This document shows, piece by piece, positions 11,401-20,699 of a DNA stretch of 64,000 nucleotides. The position numbers were made by a program, and so were the translations under genes. The stretch covers positions 313,624,250 to 313,688,249 of the forward strand of contig CATIUR010000001.1 of the NCBI GenBank assembly GCA_949592205.1, given 5' to 3'. The notes under the pieces were generated by a model. That model worked only from the letters and a program-made list of their open reading frames with translations. It had not been told where the DNA came from and made no database searches. The stretch comes from Helichrysum umbraculigerum. Lineage: Eukaryota; Streptophyta; Magnoliopsida; Asterales; Asteraceae. Positions within the stretch are counted from its first letter, which is position 1, and the number at the start of each line of letters is the position of its first letter.

Positions 11401-13173
11401 CCCTTTAGCTAGAGATTTTCTAGCTTTCATCATAGAGATCAAAGGTATACTACCCCTCTCCCTTTCCCCTCGAGCCACGACATATGACTCGTCTGAGATT
11501 GGGATTTTTATCAGCTTCTTATGACAATCTATATTGGCTTTATTACGACTCAACCAATCCATGCCTAACACAACATCAAACCCATGAATAGGCATCAATA
11601 GAAAAGAAACAGGGAAACTATGATCCTCAATCGAAATACTAGCTCCTGTCACCGATGTGGTAACCGAAACTAACTTTCCATCCGCTACCTCAACCTCAAT
11701 TGGTTGTGAAATACATGTAGGTGTCAATTTGAGTCTATCACAGAATACCAAGGACATAAAGGAACAATTTGCCCCTGAATCAAATAAGGCGCATGCCGGT
11801 ACTGAATTAACAAGAAAAGTACCAGTTATGACGTCCTCGGCTACCACGGCTTCATCCACGGTCATTCGAAAAGCCCGACCAGTTGGAGCTGGAGGATTCT
11901 TTCTTTTCTGGCCAGAAGATGATGACGACCCTCCGACCGTTCCCGATTTTTGCTTCCTTTCCTCTGGACATGCACTCGAACGATGTCCTTCCTTTCGGCA
12001 ATTCCAACACACTGACTTAGGAAAAGGACAATCCTTGATGTCATGACCGAACTGACCACACTTAATACACCTAGCAGTCTGAGGTGTACAATGTCCCGTG
12101 TGCCTAGACTTGCAATTCTGGCACCAATTTGACCTATCCACTGAACCACCAACAACATTCGATTTACGGTTATTATTATTACCTTGCCATTTCTTCTTCC
12201 CCTGACCTGAAGTAGATTCACCTTTGGGTTTCATTGGGGACTTGTCTTTAATTTCCAAATCATGAGCTCTAATAACGCCGTCCACAGAACGAGCCAAATC
12301 AAAAGCTTGGTTAAGATCACTTGGAAGTCTCACAGTAGTCCGATAAGTATGGGGTAACATTCCAACAAAATGATCAATCTTTGTCCTTTCATCCGGTACC
12401 CATTGATGTACAAATCTCAACTTATCGGTAAACTGGGAGATAAGGTCCTCCATAGTCATACTATCAGTCAATTGCATATCCAAGAATTCACGCCTAATGC
12501 GAGTCATATCATATCCGGAACAATACTTCTTACAAACCGCGTTATGGAAATCAGACCATGTAATGGAAACTTTTTGCTGAGGTGTTAAATGAGATGTGAT
12601 AGAATCCCACCATCCCATTGCCGGACCCTTTAAAAGTTGCACTGCATAAGTTAACTTGATCTCATCCTCACATCGGCAAACCTCAAATTTTCTTTCGACA
12701 TCCCTTAACCAATCCATGGTCACAGAAGGATTTGTACTCCCAAAGAAATCTGAAGGTCCACTAGACTTAAAGGTCTTAAATGAACATAATTTTTGCTGAG
12801 ATGGAGGAGGAAATACCGGAAACTGAAATCCCGAAGGTCCTGAAGAAGAAAAAGGAGCTGATGTCTGGTAGTAAGTAGGCAGTGGCATAGAAAACTGTGA
12901 TGTCACTAACGGAGGTGTAATCGTACTAACAGCCGGAATCTGCCGGGATGTTCTAGCTTGTTGCTCATATAATTCCTTATATTTGTTTAACTCATCCTCT
13001 AAATACAAAGTGTACTCATCACGGCTCAATTCACTTGCAGGGAGTGTAGTACTAGGCTGACCTTGACTTTGAGACTGAATTTCAGGAGGAGAGTCTCTTG
13101 CTCCAGAAGCATTGATCGGGGTACTGGTCGGAGCGTTACTTTCTGCCATATCCTGTACCACAACACATCTCAT
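8491..13173 (-). CDS. Gag-Pol polyprotein of TE-C (Ty3-gypsy)
   Basis: Open frame of 1560 residues without internal stops. In order: Ser/Pro-rich start and coiled segment (~1-130), gag capsid-like region (~130-300), a Cys-rich cluster with two CCHC knuckles (CIKCGQFGHDIKDC near 368 and CWNCRKEGHRSSAC near 389), aspartic protease with FDSGAN near 464, reverse transcriptase with FIDDILVY near 802, RNase H with YCDASHAG near 947, integrase with the zinc-binding CNIC near 1174 and catalytic residues in MDFVTK, SDRDSRF and the Glu of GQSERT (1203-1300), then a C-terminal chromodomain-like tail (~1500-1545, SWETESSMRARYPNLF). The FIDD form of the usual YxDD box is common in gypsy elements. The ATG at 13173 is the first; the next at 13149 (MAESN) is equally plausible. 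Products would make cytoplasmic particles and integrate cDNA. Nothing in the sequence suggests inactivation. Confidence 0.95.
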   Translation of the reverse strand: MRCVVVQDMAESNAPTSTPINASGARDSPPEIQSQSQGQPSTTLPASELSRDEYTLYLEDELNKYKELYEQQARTSRQIPAVSTITPPLVTSQFSMPLPTYYQTSAPFSSSGPSGFQFPVFPPPSQQKLCSFKTFKSSGPSDFFGSTNPSVTMDWLRDVERKFEVCRCEDEIKLTYAVQLLKGPAMGWWDSITSHLTPQQKVSITWSDFHNAVCKKYCSGYDMTRIRREFLDMQLTDSMTMEDLISQFTDKLRFVHQWVPDERTKIDHFVGMLPHTYRTTVRLPSDLNQAFDLARSVDGVIRAHDLEIKDKSPMKPKGESTSGQGKKKWQGNNNNRKSNVVGGSVDRSNWCQNCKSRHTGHCTPQTARCIKCGQFGHDIKDCPFPKSVCWNCRKEGHRSSACPEERKQKSGTVGGSSSSSGQKRKNPPAPTGRAFRMTVDEAVVAEDVITGTFLVNSVPACALFDSGANCSFMSLVFCDRLKLTPTCISQPIEVEVADGKLVSVTTSVTGASISIEDHSFPVSFLLMPIHGFDVVLGMDWLSRNKANIDCHKKLIKIPISDESYVVARGERERGSIPLISMMKARKSLAKGCDSYLAYVVDAKLKKKAISNVRVVSEYSDVFPDELPGLPPVREVEYKIELIPGSTPVAKAPYRLAPSEIREMMNQIQELLDKGFVRPSSSPWGAPVLFVKKKDGTFRMCIDYRELNKRTVKNKYPLPRIDELFDQLQGSSFFSKIDLRSGYHQVRVCGEDIPKTAFRTRYGHYEFLVMPFGLTNAPAIFMDLMNRVCRPFLDKFVIVFIDDILVYSKSESDHEVHLHLVLDTLRKGKLYAKFSKCEFWLREVQFLGHIICEDGVKVDPSKIEAVMNWQSPKSPSEIKSFLGLAGYYRKFIKDFSKIAGSLTKLTRKDVKFLWGDQQESAFQTLKQLLCQAPVLALPDGSEDFIVYCDASHAGLGCVLMQRDRVIAYASRQLKPHEINYPTHDLELAVVVFALKIWRHYLYGTKCVICTDHKSLQYMFTQKELNMRQRRWLELIKDYDCEIRYHPGKANVVADALSRKGKSERVCLMRLEISSDLIDKLKLAQMEALLDHNLKSEIMLKRKDLLVEDSRGLKTFQSRVWVPLFGGLRDVILMEAHKSRLSIHPGSTKMYHDLKPLYWWPTLKLDVARIVESCNICSQVKTEHQKPYGALKQLEIPEWKWEHITMDFVTKLPRTVKGNDMIWVIVDRLTKSAHFLATCETASLSKLAQLYINEVVIRHGIPLSIVSDRDSRFVSGFWQNLQRELGSRVNLSTAYHPQTDGQSERTIQTLEDMLRACVLEFGGSWDSHLPLVEFAYNNSFHSSIGMPPYEMLYGRRCRTPTCWLEAGEKQFAGPDIVQITADKVAIARDRLKAARDRQKQYADPRYRPVPFVEGELVYLKVSPWKGVIRFGKRGKLAPRYIGPFKIRHVVNDQTVSLDLPPKLSGIHDTFNVCYLRKCNVEDQSQVLPLQDLSVDLNQRLVEEPVELVDRKVTKLRKKEIPKVLVKWNHSLGPNLSWETESSMRARYPNLFERGEISGTKSS

Positions 13174-13310
13174 AACCCGTTAATTGTTAGTACTTAGCAA
13201 TACTAACCAAATCATATTCACTAGCTCAATCCCCTTTCCAAGGAATGTTGACTAACACAAATAGATTTGTGATTGAACAATTAACCCGTGTTCAATTCAC
13301 CCAAACCTTT

Positions 13311-13322
13311 GCTCTGATACCA
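13311..13322 (-). promoter_or_regulatory. TE-C primer-binding site (initiator tRNA-Met)
   Basis: On the minus strand TGGTATCAGAGC lies three bases inside the 5' LTR, the standard site complementary to initiator tRNA-Met that primes minus-strand DNA synthesis. Confidence 0.95.
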
Positions 13323-13325
13323 ATT

Positions 13326-15440
13326 TATAACACCCTTCTCGAAAATACAAGGATATATTTTTTTTTTTTAAAAGGAAGCGCAAGATTTAGATACAAACCA
13401 TTGGATTGCATATTTACATTTCAAAATGGCAATCCAATTACATACAGTCTTTAAACTAGATTATCCTAGACATTACATACGATAAGTTTAGTGTTATAGA
13501 AATCCACATCATAATGTCATAGCATTAACAAAGTTAACAAAACAGAGTGAGCTTGTCAAACATTCCATTCCTATAGTACTTCTTGCCCACCCACATACCA
13601 AAGTAAACCTGCAAGAAGTAATGAGGGGTTAGCACGAAGCTAAGTGAATAAATCTCAAACTATCACCTAACTTAGCTTAACAAATGAATACAGCAAAGCA
13701 TAGCAACAGTTAATCATGAAGGATCGGTGGTCCTTGGAGTACCCTCATGCCACGGTGGTTCCCCAAGTAACACTTAAAACTAACTGAAGGCCAAATCAGT
13801 GGCTAAACCTATAGCTTGGTACTATTACTACTTACAACATAATTTCAGTGAACAACACATGTACAAAGCACTTATGATGTCCAAAGTAATAGTACACAAA
13901 CCCAACACACGTTGACCCCCGACATTCATATAGTCCACAACCATCAAGGCAATCAAGGACACCAGTAATTAAGCTAAATATAACCATCATGGCAAAATAT
14001 TAACTTAACAATGAAAACAGTAAATTCACATTTACCCGTTGTAACCATATTGTTACAACCAAATTAGACTGAAAGTCTAAGATCCACTCACCCTTGACGA
14101 AGATGATCACCACTCAAAGTTCTAATATTATTGAGTCTTCATCGTATCTGAAATCACAACAAAGGTTACAAGTCAATAACTCATTTCAAATGTTCATAAC
14201 TTGAAATAAATGTACTATTGGCATCAAACTTGTTAATAAGTTCACATTACATCAATATGTATATAATTCCATATATTAACCCGTTATGACACTATATTGC
14301 AGGTTACTAGATCCTTTAAACATATCACATGTTAAATAAAAGGGTTTTTAAATCAAAGCTTGGTTTGCTGAAATCGTGATCATAGCCGCCGGCTGGGTCT
14401 CATGACCCGCCGGTTACCCACCACTAGCCGCCGGCTTATAACTCAAACCGCCGGGCAAATTTAATTTTTCACAAACAGAAATATTTTGTGTTTTAAAGAC
14501 TCTAGAGGCCGCCGGTTATGGTTCAAAGCCGCCGGTTTGGTAACACAAACCGCCGGCTAGGGCCTATCGCCCGCCGGTTCACCCAACGGATGAACAAACC
14601 TCCGGTTGGGGTACATTACCCGCCGGTCTGTTCTTCGTTTCCAGCAGTCGCAGGTGCAGTTCATAACCTGCTCGAACATCAAATCATAATTTCGACATTC
14701 TCAGCTAAGAAACACATTTTTAACCATACAACAACCACAATTGACATCTATGAACATGTAATAACAACAAACAAAAGTCATCACACCCTTAAATCCACAC
14801 ATGCATCAACTTGTAAGATATTCAAAACTTAACTCAAATTCATATTTCAACCAAGTAATTGCAACAATCTGTAATGCAAGCATATAATCAGTTCACTATG
14901 TTCATATCACACCTTTCAAGCACGAATTTAACTCCATTCTATCATCAATTTACCAAACTCAACATTTCAAGTATTTACATGAAAGAATGGGTATTTCACT
15001 TACAATTTAGGTGAGGAGGTTATAATGAGAGTGAAGAACAAGTTGCAATCAAAATCACAGCTTCAATGTGCTAGAATCAGATTATGAGTTTCATTTTCTT
15101 TGAGAGCATGTGTGTGTTTTTGAGGTATAGCAAAATCAGTAAATGAAAGAAATGAGGCTAGTTAACTCATCTAACTCAAGCCAACACAATGTAAATTATA
15201 CCCGTCCTAAATCTATTGTCTGGAACCTAAAAATCATTTGCGAGAAATAAGTTTTTTATTATACCATCAACTAAATAAATTTAAAACGTGTAATAATTCA
15301 TTTATCACAATAAGCCAATTGACCAATTGACCTATTAATTTAGCTATCGAAATACACCAAGTATTTAAAATACAATTTAAATAACAGTTAAATTAAGGGA
15401 AATACCGTATTTCAACTAGGCTAAGTTTGAGGATGTTACA
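13326..15440 (-). repeat. TE-C 5' LTR
   Basis: Near-identical partner of 6366-8478. In element orientation it starts TGTAACATCC and ends GGGTGTTATA, so the terminal dinucleotides are TG..TA rather than TG..CA. It should hold the promoter of the element. Confidence 0.95.
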
Positions 15441-16381
15441 GATCTTCATTCAACTCATCACCCATTTTCAGCTTTTTCATCAAATCTTCCATGAACTCAT
15501 CATGTTCAGCAAAAACATGACTCATACCTTCATTCACCTTTTCATTGTTCTGAAATGCCAATCCACCTAAAATTGGTTGTGCAGTTGGCTTTGGTAAATT
15601 TCTAGCATTTCATTTCCTGGTCCTCGGCTCAAATAATTCATCCTCTCCTTTAGAGAGATGATCCAAGGATGCTGTCTTACTTTTTTCTATCAGAGTCATG
15701 ACAATGACGACCAAATAAATCATACTCATCATCACCACTCTCATTATCTTCAGTCTCATTTTCTCCAGCATTTTCTTCACTTGGGTTATCTGCCTCATCA
15801 TTGTGCTCATCATTCTCTTCATGATTGTGTTCATCATTGTGTTCCTCATTGTCCTCATGATTGTCTTCATCTGTGTGTTCACCTCCATTGTGTACAACAT
15901 TATCCTCATCATTCTTTTTCAGTGAATTCATGTCTTCATCATTGTGTTCACCATTCTGTACCACATTGTCCTCATGATTTTCTTCCACAAAATTCATGTC
16001 TTCATCATGTAACTTACTTGCGCCCTCATTATCAGTATGTCTTTTTAGCATAAACTTACTTAAATCATCACCATAGTGATCCAAGTAAATATTTATGGTA
16101 CCATAACACAATGCTAAATCAAACAACAGATCCATATCTTCATTATTTGAAACCCTGTAGACACCATTACTAACTGTCTGATTTGGTAGACAGAAGTAAA
16201 TACCCATAATTGGGTTTCCGGATTCTTTTTCCACAAATTCAACTCACTCTTCATAGTCCATTCTTGCTGTAAACATAGGAAACATTATACCATTCTCATA
16301 CCTGAATGGGGCGTACATAAACGCGCCATCATGATGCACATAAAACTCAAAACCAGGAAAAGCAACAGGGGTTCCAGCCAT
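15441..16381 (-). pseudogene. MULE transposase, N-terminal part (PB1-like and acidic region)
   Basis: Starts at the ATG complementary to 16379-16381 with MAGTPVAFPGFEFYVHHDGA, a form typical of the PB1-like N-terminal domain of many plant MULE transposases. An in-frame TGA at 16244-16246 lies where a Trp is expected (EE-x-VEF). The frame then runs through IMGIYFCLPNQ and a leucine-rich part into a long Asp/Glu/Asn/His-rich tract (about 16010-15720) made of imperfect repeats around HNDEDN. Near 15680 the frame shifts, and a further stop lies near 15610. The sequence then continues to DELNED at the TE-C site and resumes at 6365. With at least three lesions it cannot make transposase. Confidence 0.75.
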
Positions 16382-17087
16382 GCTAAAAAATAACCAAAAG
16401 ATAAGTACATTTAACTAAATACCATGTTACTACAAAAATTCACCTATCAAAAGATAAGTACATTTAACTAAAAAAACATGATACATCATACCATGCAAAA
16501 CCAAAAAATTTAGTTAAAATCAACAAAAAAACCCTTATATTTTTCATATAAATGCATAATACGGCCAAGGTAAACATTATAAACAAGATCAACCAACATG
16601 TTACTACACATATTCACCTATCAACACGTTTGATGTTTGATCAACTTAGTTTCAAAAATTTTTTTAACGAAACCCTAAATAAGCCCTAGAAATCATAATA
16701 CATGCTAAATAACCAACAATAACACATACAGACCTGAAATTGCTTTATATTAACATCTCAAATCACATATTACTACTTTTGAAAGTTCATCAACTTCACT
16801 TAAAAACAACTACATAAACAACTGAAAAAAAATTTTAAAAATTAAAAAATTACATGGTAGATGTTATTGTACATACCTTAGGAGATGTTCACATGAAATT
16901 TATGTTGAAATCGAGCAAGAATCAAAGGAGAAATCGTTGTTTTTGGATGAAATTACGAAGAGGTTTTTGGCGGGGTGAAGGTTGGTGGGAGGTGCACGAG
17001 GTGGTTGAATGAGCCAAAAGCCCTAATTTGTCTATATAAGTGATGTAGCATGTAAGTGGGAAAAAATGTAGCAAACTTTTTAGTTAG
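16382..17087. other. MULE 5' leader of the transposase gene
   Basis: AT-rich noncoding sequence between the transposase start and the right TIR. Repeated phrases such as AAAAGATAAGTACATTTAAC (twice, ~16396 and ~16450) and ACATGTTACTAC suggest small local duplications. No gene seen. Confidence 0.5.
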
Positions 17088-17288
17088 GTGGAGCTTACGT
17101 GGCAGTGCCACGTCGACAAAAATGCCACGTAAGGTGCTTATGACCAGTCAAACGTAATTAGTGTTAATGAATACACACAATAGCACTAATTAGCAATTTG
17201 GATGCACACAATAGCACTTTTAAAAGTTGGATGCATACAAAAGCATTTTTTGGTAAATTGGATACATTTACAGACCATTAACCCATAA
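17088..17288 (-). repeat. MULE right terminal inverted repeat
   Basis: Inverted counterpart of 2453-2653, ending AACCCATAA before the TSD at 17289-17297. The transposase gene reads leftward from it, so it is the presumed transposase promoter. Confidence 0.9.
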
Positions 17289-17299
17289 ATAAATAAAAC

Positions 17300-17785
17300 A
17301 TGACCAACAAAAAGATTACGGATTTGGAGGCGAAAATCAGTAAATACCAAACTGAAGCTACGAAACAATTTCCTGCTCTAGAGAGGTCGGTGGATCCTGG
17401 ATTTTCTGCACAACCGCATCTCAAGGTCTTGTTGTTTAAACAAGAATTCAATGCACGAATCCAATCTTTCAAGGATAAGCTAAAATCAATAAAGGCAGAG
17501 GTAGAAAAAGAGAAGAATAAGTGCAAGAAATCATGTTCGTCTGGTGTCCGACGAAGCTTACGACAGCAGAAAAGATTGGTGAAGGCAGCAATGTTTCGGA
17601 AGAAATTTGTGGTTGCATCAAGCAGGAACAAAAAAGGGGACAACCGGGGTCGTAGCAACAACATTAGCAGTGATGAGAAAGCCAATGTTGTTGCTATAGA
17701 AATCACACTGACGACAAGCAAGAGGCATGAAACTGGGGCTGTGATGCATCATGTGAATAACAGGCTGCAAAAACTCTTTAGTGGG
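17300..17785 (+). pseudogene. TE-A reading frame, first part (basic coiled-coil protein)
   Basis: Starts MTNKKITDLEAKIS and stays open for 162 codons to the TE-E insertion point. The N-terminal ~80 residues are heptad-like and charged. Residues ~70-115 are very Lys/Arg-rich, with KEKNKCKK and RRSLRQQKR-type clusters. No family recognised; the composition (coiled coil followed by a basic nucleic-acid-binding segment) would fit a gag-like protein, but that is inference. The frame is not closed by its own stop: the TGA follows from the TE-E LTR. When TE-E and one TSD copy are removed the frame continues in phase at 46968. Confidence 0.6.
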
Positions 17786-18299
17786 TGATGTATCGCAAAA
17801 AGTCACGTTTTTACATGCATTAATTGTCTCATATTTAGCTCTTTTCTAACAAAAACATCTTAAAATCATCATTATTCATTAACTTTTGTTAGAAAGGTAT
17901 AAACTTGTCGGTCTTTTGAAAATCAAGCAAAAAGGGCAGAAAACTGGCCTAAATAGGCACTATTCTGAGCCTAACCCTAAATCTACTGTAAACTTCATAC
18001 CAGAGCCTCATAATAGTCTTATTTTGTAGCTATGAAGATTATGAGAATGTGGATATAAGGATTGCCCAGAACGGATCAAGGACGAGAAAGTTATGCAAGT
18101 TACAGCGCAGCCGAAAGCTACAAAATGTATTCTGAACACGCCCGGGCCCCACACATCCAATTTCTACCAAATTGGCATCATTAGAAGCGTAACGGAATTA
18201 CGAAGCTGTAGGCGAAAGAATCAAGTCAAACGGACGCGTAACGAAGAAGATACGGCCTTCCGAAGATGCGAGAAAAGTCGGAAAAATCACACGGCCTAG

Positions 18300-18420
18300 C
18301 ACACGGCCACCACCAAGCTGTGTACGGCCTTGATGTGACCGTGTACGGCCCTAAACAGGCCATGTACGGCCCTAAACAGGTCATGTACGGCCCTGTTTAG
18401 GCTGTGTACGGCCTCATTTT
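18300..18420 (+). repeat. GTACGGCC tandem array in TE-E LTR
   Basis: Units of about 20 bp built on TGTACGGCCCTAAACAGGC. The left LTR has one more unit than the right one (35460-35545), so the array changed length after insertion. It lies just upstream of the TATA box and could hold promoter elements. Confidence 0.75.
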
Positions 18421-18498
18421 CTCTCACACGGCCTCCTTCTTGCTTCGTTTGCTTGTACGTGTGCTTGCGGACTTATACTCTTGGATCCAAGGCTTGCC

Positions 18499-18507
18499 TA
18501 TAAATAG
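18499..18507 (+). promoter_or_regulatory. TATA box of TE-E 5' LTR
   Basis: TATAAATAG in an otherwise GC-richer context, followed ~45 bp later by a CT-rich leader (CACACACTTTCTCTC), the typical plant LTR promoter layout. The same box is at 35626-35634 in the 3' LTR. Confidence 0.75.
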
Positions 18508-19384
18508 AGACCTCATTCAACCTCATTTCATACACCATTCTTCATAGAATTCTCTCACTTTCTCTCACACACACTTTCTCTCTCTAGCACTACTCTTAGG
18601 AGTTAGAGGAGAATTAGATTAGGTTAGCTTCTCTCTCTAGTTTCTCTCTCTAGAGAACTAGAGAGATGTAGGCACGGTTCGAGTGGGGAAGATAGCTGTA
18701 GCTTGGGAATTTTATTGTATTGAAGTTTTCAAGATTCTAGCTTGTACTACTCAGTGTTACGCTGCTTAAATACTGGTTATTACTTATTCCTTTACTTACG
18801 GTTATTATGTTTTGTTTGCATGATATCTTTGTTTGTGTTGCGAATATTGCCATGCTATTTACGTAGTTTAATACTGTGATTGTTGGAATGTAGATATTAG
18901 GATTATGGATGATATTTAATTCATTGGGGTATTCATTATGAAATAACGGAAGTAACGTTATACGGCTTTCATTTGTATAGCGCCGGAATCATCACGAATG
19001 TGTGTAGTACGGAACGTGGAAGCTATGAAAGTCGTGGGTACAATCCGTTGTGGAATAATGTCCCCAGTATTATGATTGGTGATTGTTTTGCTGTGTATCT
19101 GGTTGAGTTTTACATGAATATAGACTTAATAAAGTGTCCACCCTTTCCAGTCTTTCACGTGACTATTGCCTTAGCATAGGATCTGATCAACCCTAATACT
19201 ACGTAGATATAGTTATCTCATATTACAGTATGAAGCTATGAATATTCCGTAAAACGGCACAGTACTTCGTATAGCGTTGGAAACACCTCGTGTGGAGTAC
19301 AAATACGTGGAAGCTAAGGAACTGCCGTAGGTTTATTTCATCGTGGAATACCTAGAAGTCACCCTTTTAGAATATGGGTCTAGG

Positions 19385-19655
19385 AACAATAAAGCTGTGG
19401 AAATGCTCGCTGCACCGTACACCGTTAGTACACCAAGGTTCAAATACAGCTGTGGAAATGCTCACTGCACCATACACCATTAGTACACCAAGGATAACAT
19501 ACAGCTGTGGAACTACTTTAACGTACAGTACACCGTTAGTATGCCTTGAGTCTGGAACACTGTGGATATTCCAAATGCACTGCACACCGTGAGTATACCT
19601 TGAGTCCGGAACACTGTGGATATGCCAATTGCACTGTACCCCGTGAGTATTCCTA
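19385..19655 (+). repeat. About 55-60-bp tandem array in TE-E LTR
   Basis: Five diverged units, each with AGCTGTGGA or CACTGTGGA, then GCACYGTACACCGT and AGTA[CT][AG]CC. The corresponding array in the 3' LTR is at about 36505-36770. Function unknown. Confidence 0.75.
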
Positions 19656-20505
19656 GGGATGAACGCCTGATAGCAAAGGAGGGTCTAATTCATGACGGAG
19701 TTAATTATGCTTAAAACCTGATATAAATGAGTTCTGAAAAGAAAGCAAGTATTCGGCTGTAATACAAGACGCTTAAACTGCTTAACTCAACATAACCGAC
19801 AGCTCAACATATACAGCATACAATTAGTACATACCTAGATAAACTCAGATAGATTTAGGTGTTAAGAAAGGTCAGATAGAAAATTGCAGTTTGTTACCTT
19901 ATGCCTACACCCAGGATATATCATCCGTTGAGGTCGCTTAGTCTTACAAGGCAAGTGAGGGGGGTTTGAACAACCTGTTTTTGATCAGCATCAGGATAAC
20001 CTAGGATTCAGTGACATATGCTTTTAGGCTTTTAGACTAAAACGTAGGGTCCTAGTGTTTACACCGACTGTCCGTATGATGATTTGCCCAAGGTAGTCTC
20101 CAATCATCTGTCTAATGAATATCATCCAGAAACCCTAATTATCGAAGTTTCAGCAATCACGCTCTACCTGTTGCCTACTCTCTATTTTATTTACTTGTTT
20201 TATTTAGTATTAGTTTAGATAACCAACCAAAACCTACCTACTTTTATAAACCCATCCTATCAGAAAGCTCATTTACGGTAAGTCCCTTTTAGTTCCATTC
20301 GCTCCGATTTTAAGAACGACACTCGAGTTATACTTACTGCTTACTCCCCAAAAGTAGGTAGTACTTATAGTTTGAGCCCCAGCTCATATAAATTTAAAAC
20401 CTAACACGTTCACACGTTGTTGCGTCGTTGCCTGCAGGACCGCCATGCCACCCCCTTGGAAAACGACCGCGGCAGAGTCAGCACTCTGACGGCGCAACAG
20501 GTTTT

Positions 20506-20524
20506 TGGCGCCGTCGTCGGGGAT
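20506..20524 (+). promoter_or_regulatory. TE-E primer-binding site (tRNA-Asp type)
   Basis: TGGCGCCGTCGTCGGGGAT starts six bases after the 5' LTR. It is nearly complementary to the 3' end of plant tRNA-Asp, the primer usual in Athila/Tat-type gypsy elements. Confidence 0.85.
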
Positions 20525-20699
20525 CGGTTGAGCATAGTGAACTTTAAGATTACCGTAGATAGTTGACTTTTAGGAGACCCTTCCTTAAGATTTTCATTAC
20601 TTTAGGAAGTTATTTGCTCTAGTAGTTAGTTAATTTAGTTATTTAGAAAATACAAAAAAATTAGAAAACCCTAATTCTCCTTCCAATCTTATTTCTCCC

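Larger units (their letters stand above)
6366..15440 (-). mobile_element. TE-C: nearly intact Ty3-gypsy retrotransposon (chromovirus, Tekay-like)
   Basis: LTRs of 2113 bp (6366-8478) and 2115 bp (13326-15440) differ at only a couple of dozen sites by eye, so insertion is recent. The 5-bp TSD GATCT is perfect (6361-6365 and 15441-15445). The element reads leftward: its 5' LTR is the right one, next to a perfect tRNA-Met primer site, and its 3' LTR is preceded by a purine run. One open 1560-residue Gag-Pol frame fills the middle. A single polyprotein with integrase followed by a chromodomain-like tail places it among chromoviruses, with Tekay/Del the best guess. All parts appear functional in sequence. 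It splits the MULE transposase gene. Confidence 0.95.
2453..17288. mobile_element. Mutator-like DNA transposon (MULE), 14.8 kb with insertions
   Basis: The 201-bp terminal inverted repeats (2453-2653 and 17088-17288) match almost base for base when one is reverse-complemented. They are flanked by the identical 9-bp duplication ATAAATAAA (2444-2452 and 17289-17297); long TIRs and a 9-bp TSD are diagnostic of Mutator elements. Inside, a GRF zinc-finger gene reads rightward and a MuDR-type transposase gene reads leftward from the right TIR, a convergent two-gene layout like that of MuDR. The catalytic DDE and SWIM parts of the transposase are missing. TE-D and the gypsy element TE-C are inserted in it; without them the MULE would be ~4 kb. 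It inserted in the leader of TE-A. Confidence 0.9.
17786..20499 (+). repeat. TE-E 5' LTR
   Basis: Complete 2.7-kb LTR. It holds a GTACGGCC-based short tandem array (18300-18420), a TATA box, a CT-rich leader with TCTCTCTC runs (18550-18665) and a longer tandem array (19385-19655). Its short frames (18093, 18973, 19374) have partners in the other LTR and are not genes. Confidence 0.9.

Noticed and set aside
15658..16053. 131-codon His/Cys-rich frame on the plus strand
   Set aside because: It is the antisense of the Asp/Glu/Asn-rich tract of the MULE transposase; the His/Cys content is a shadow of GAT/AAT/GAA codons.
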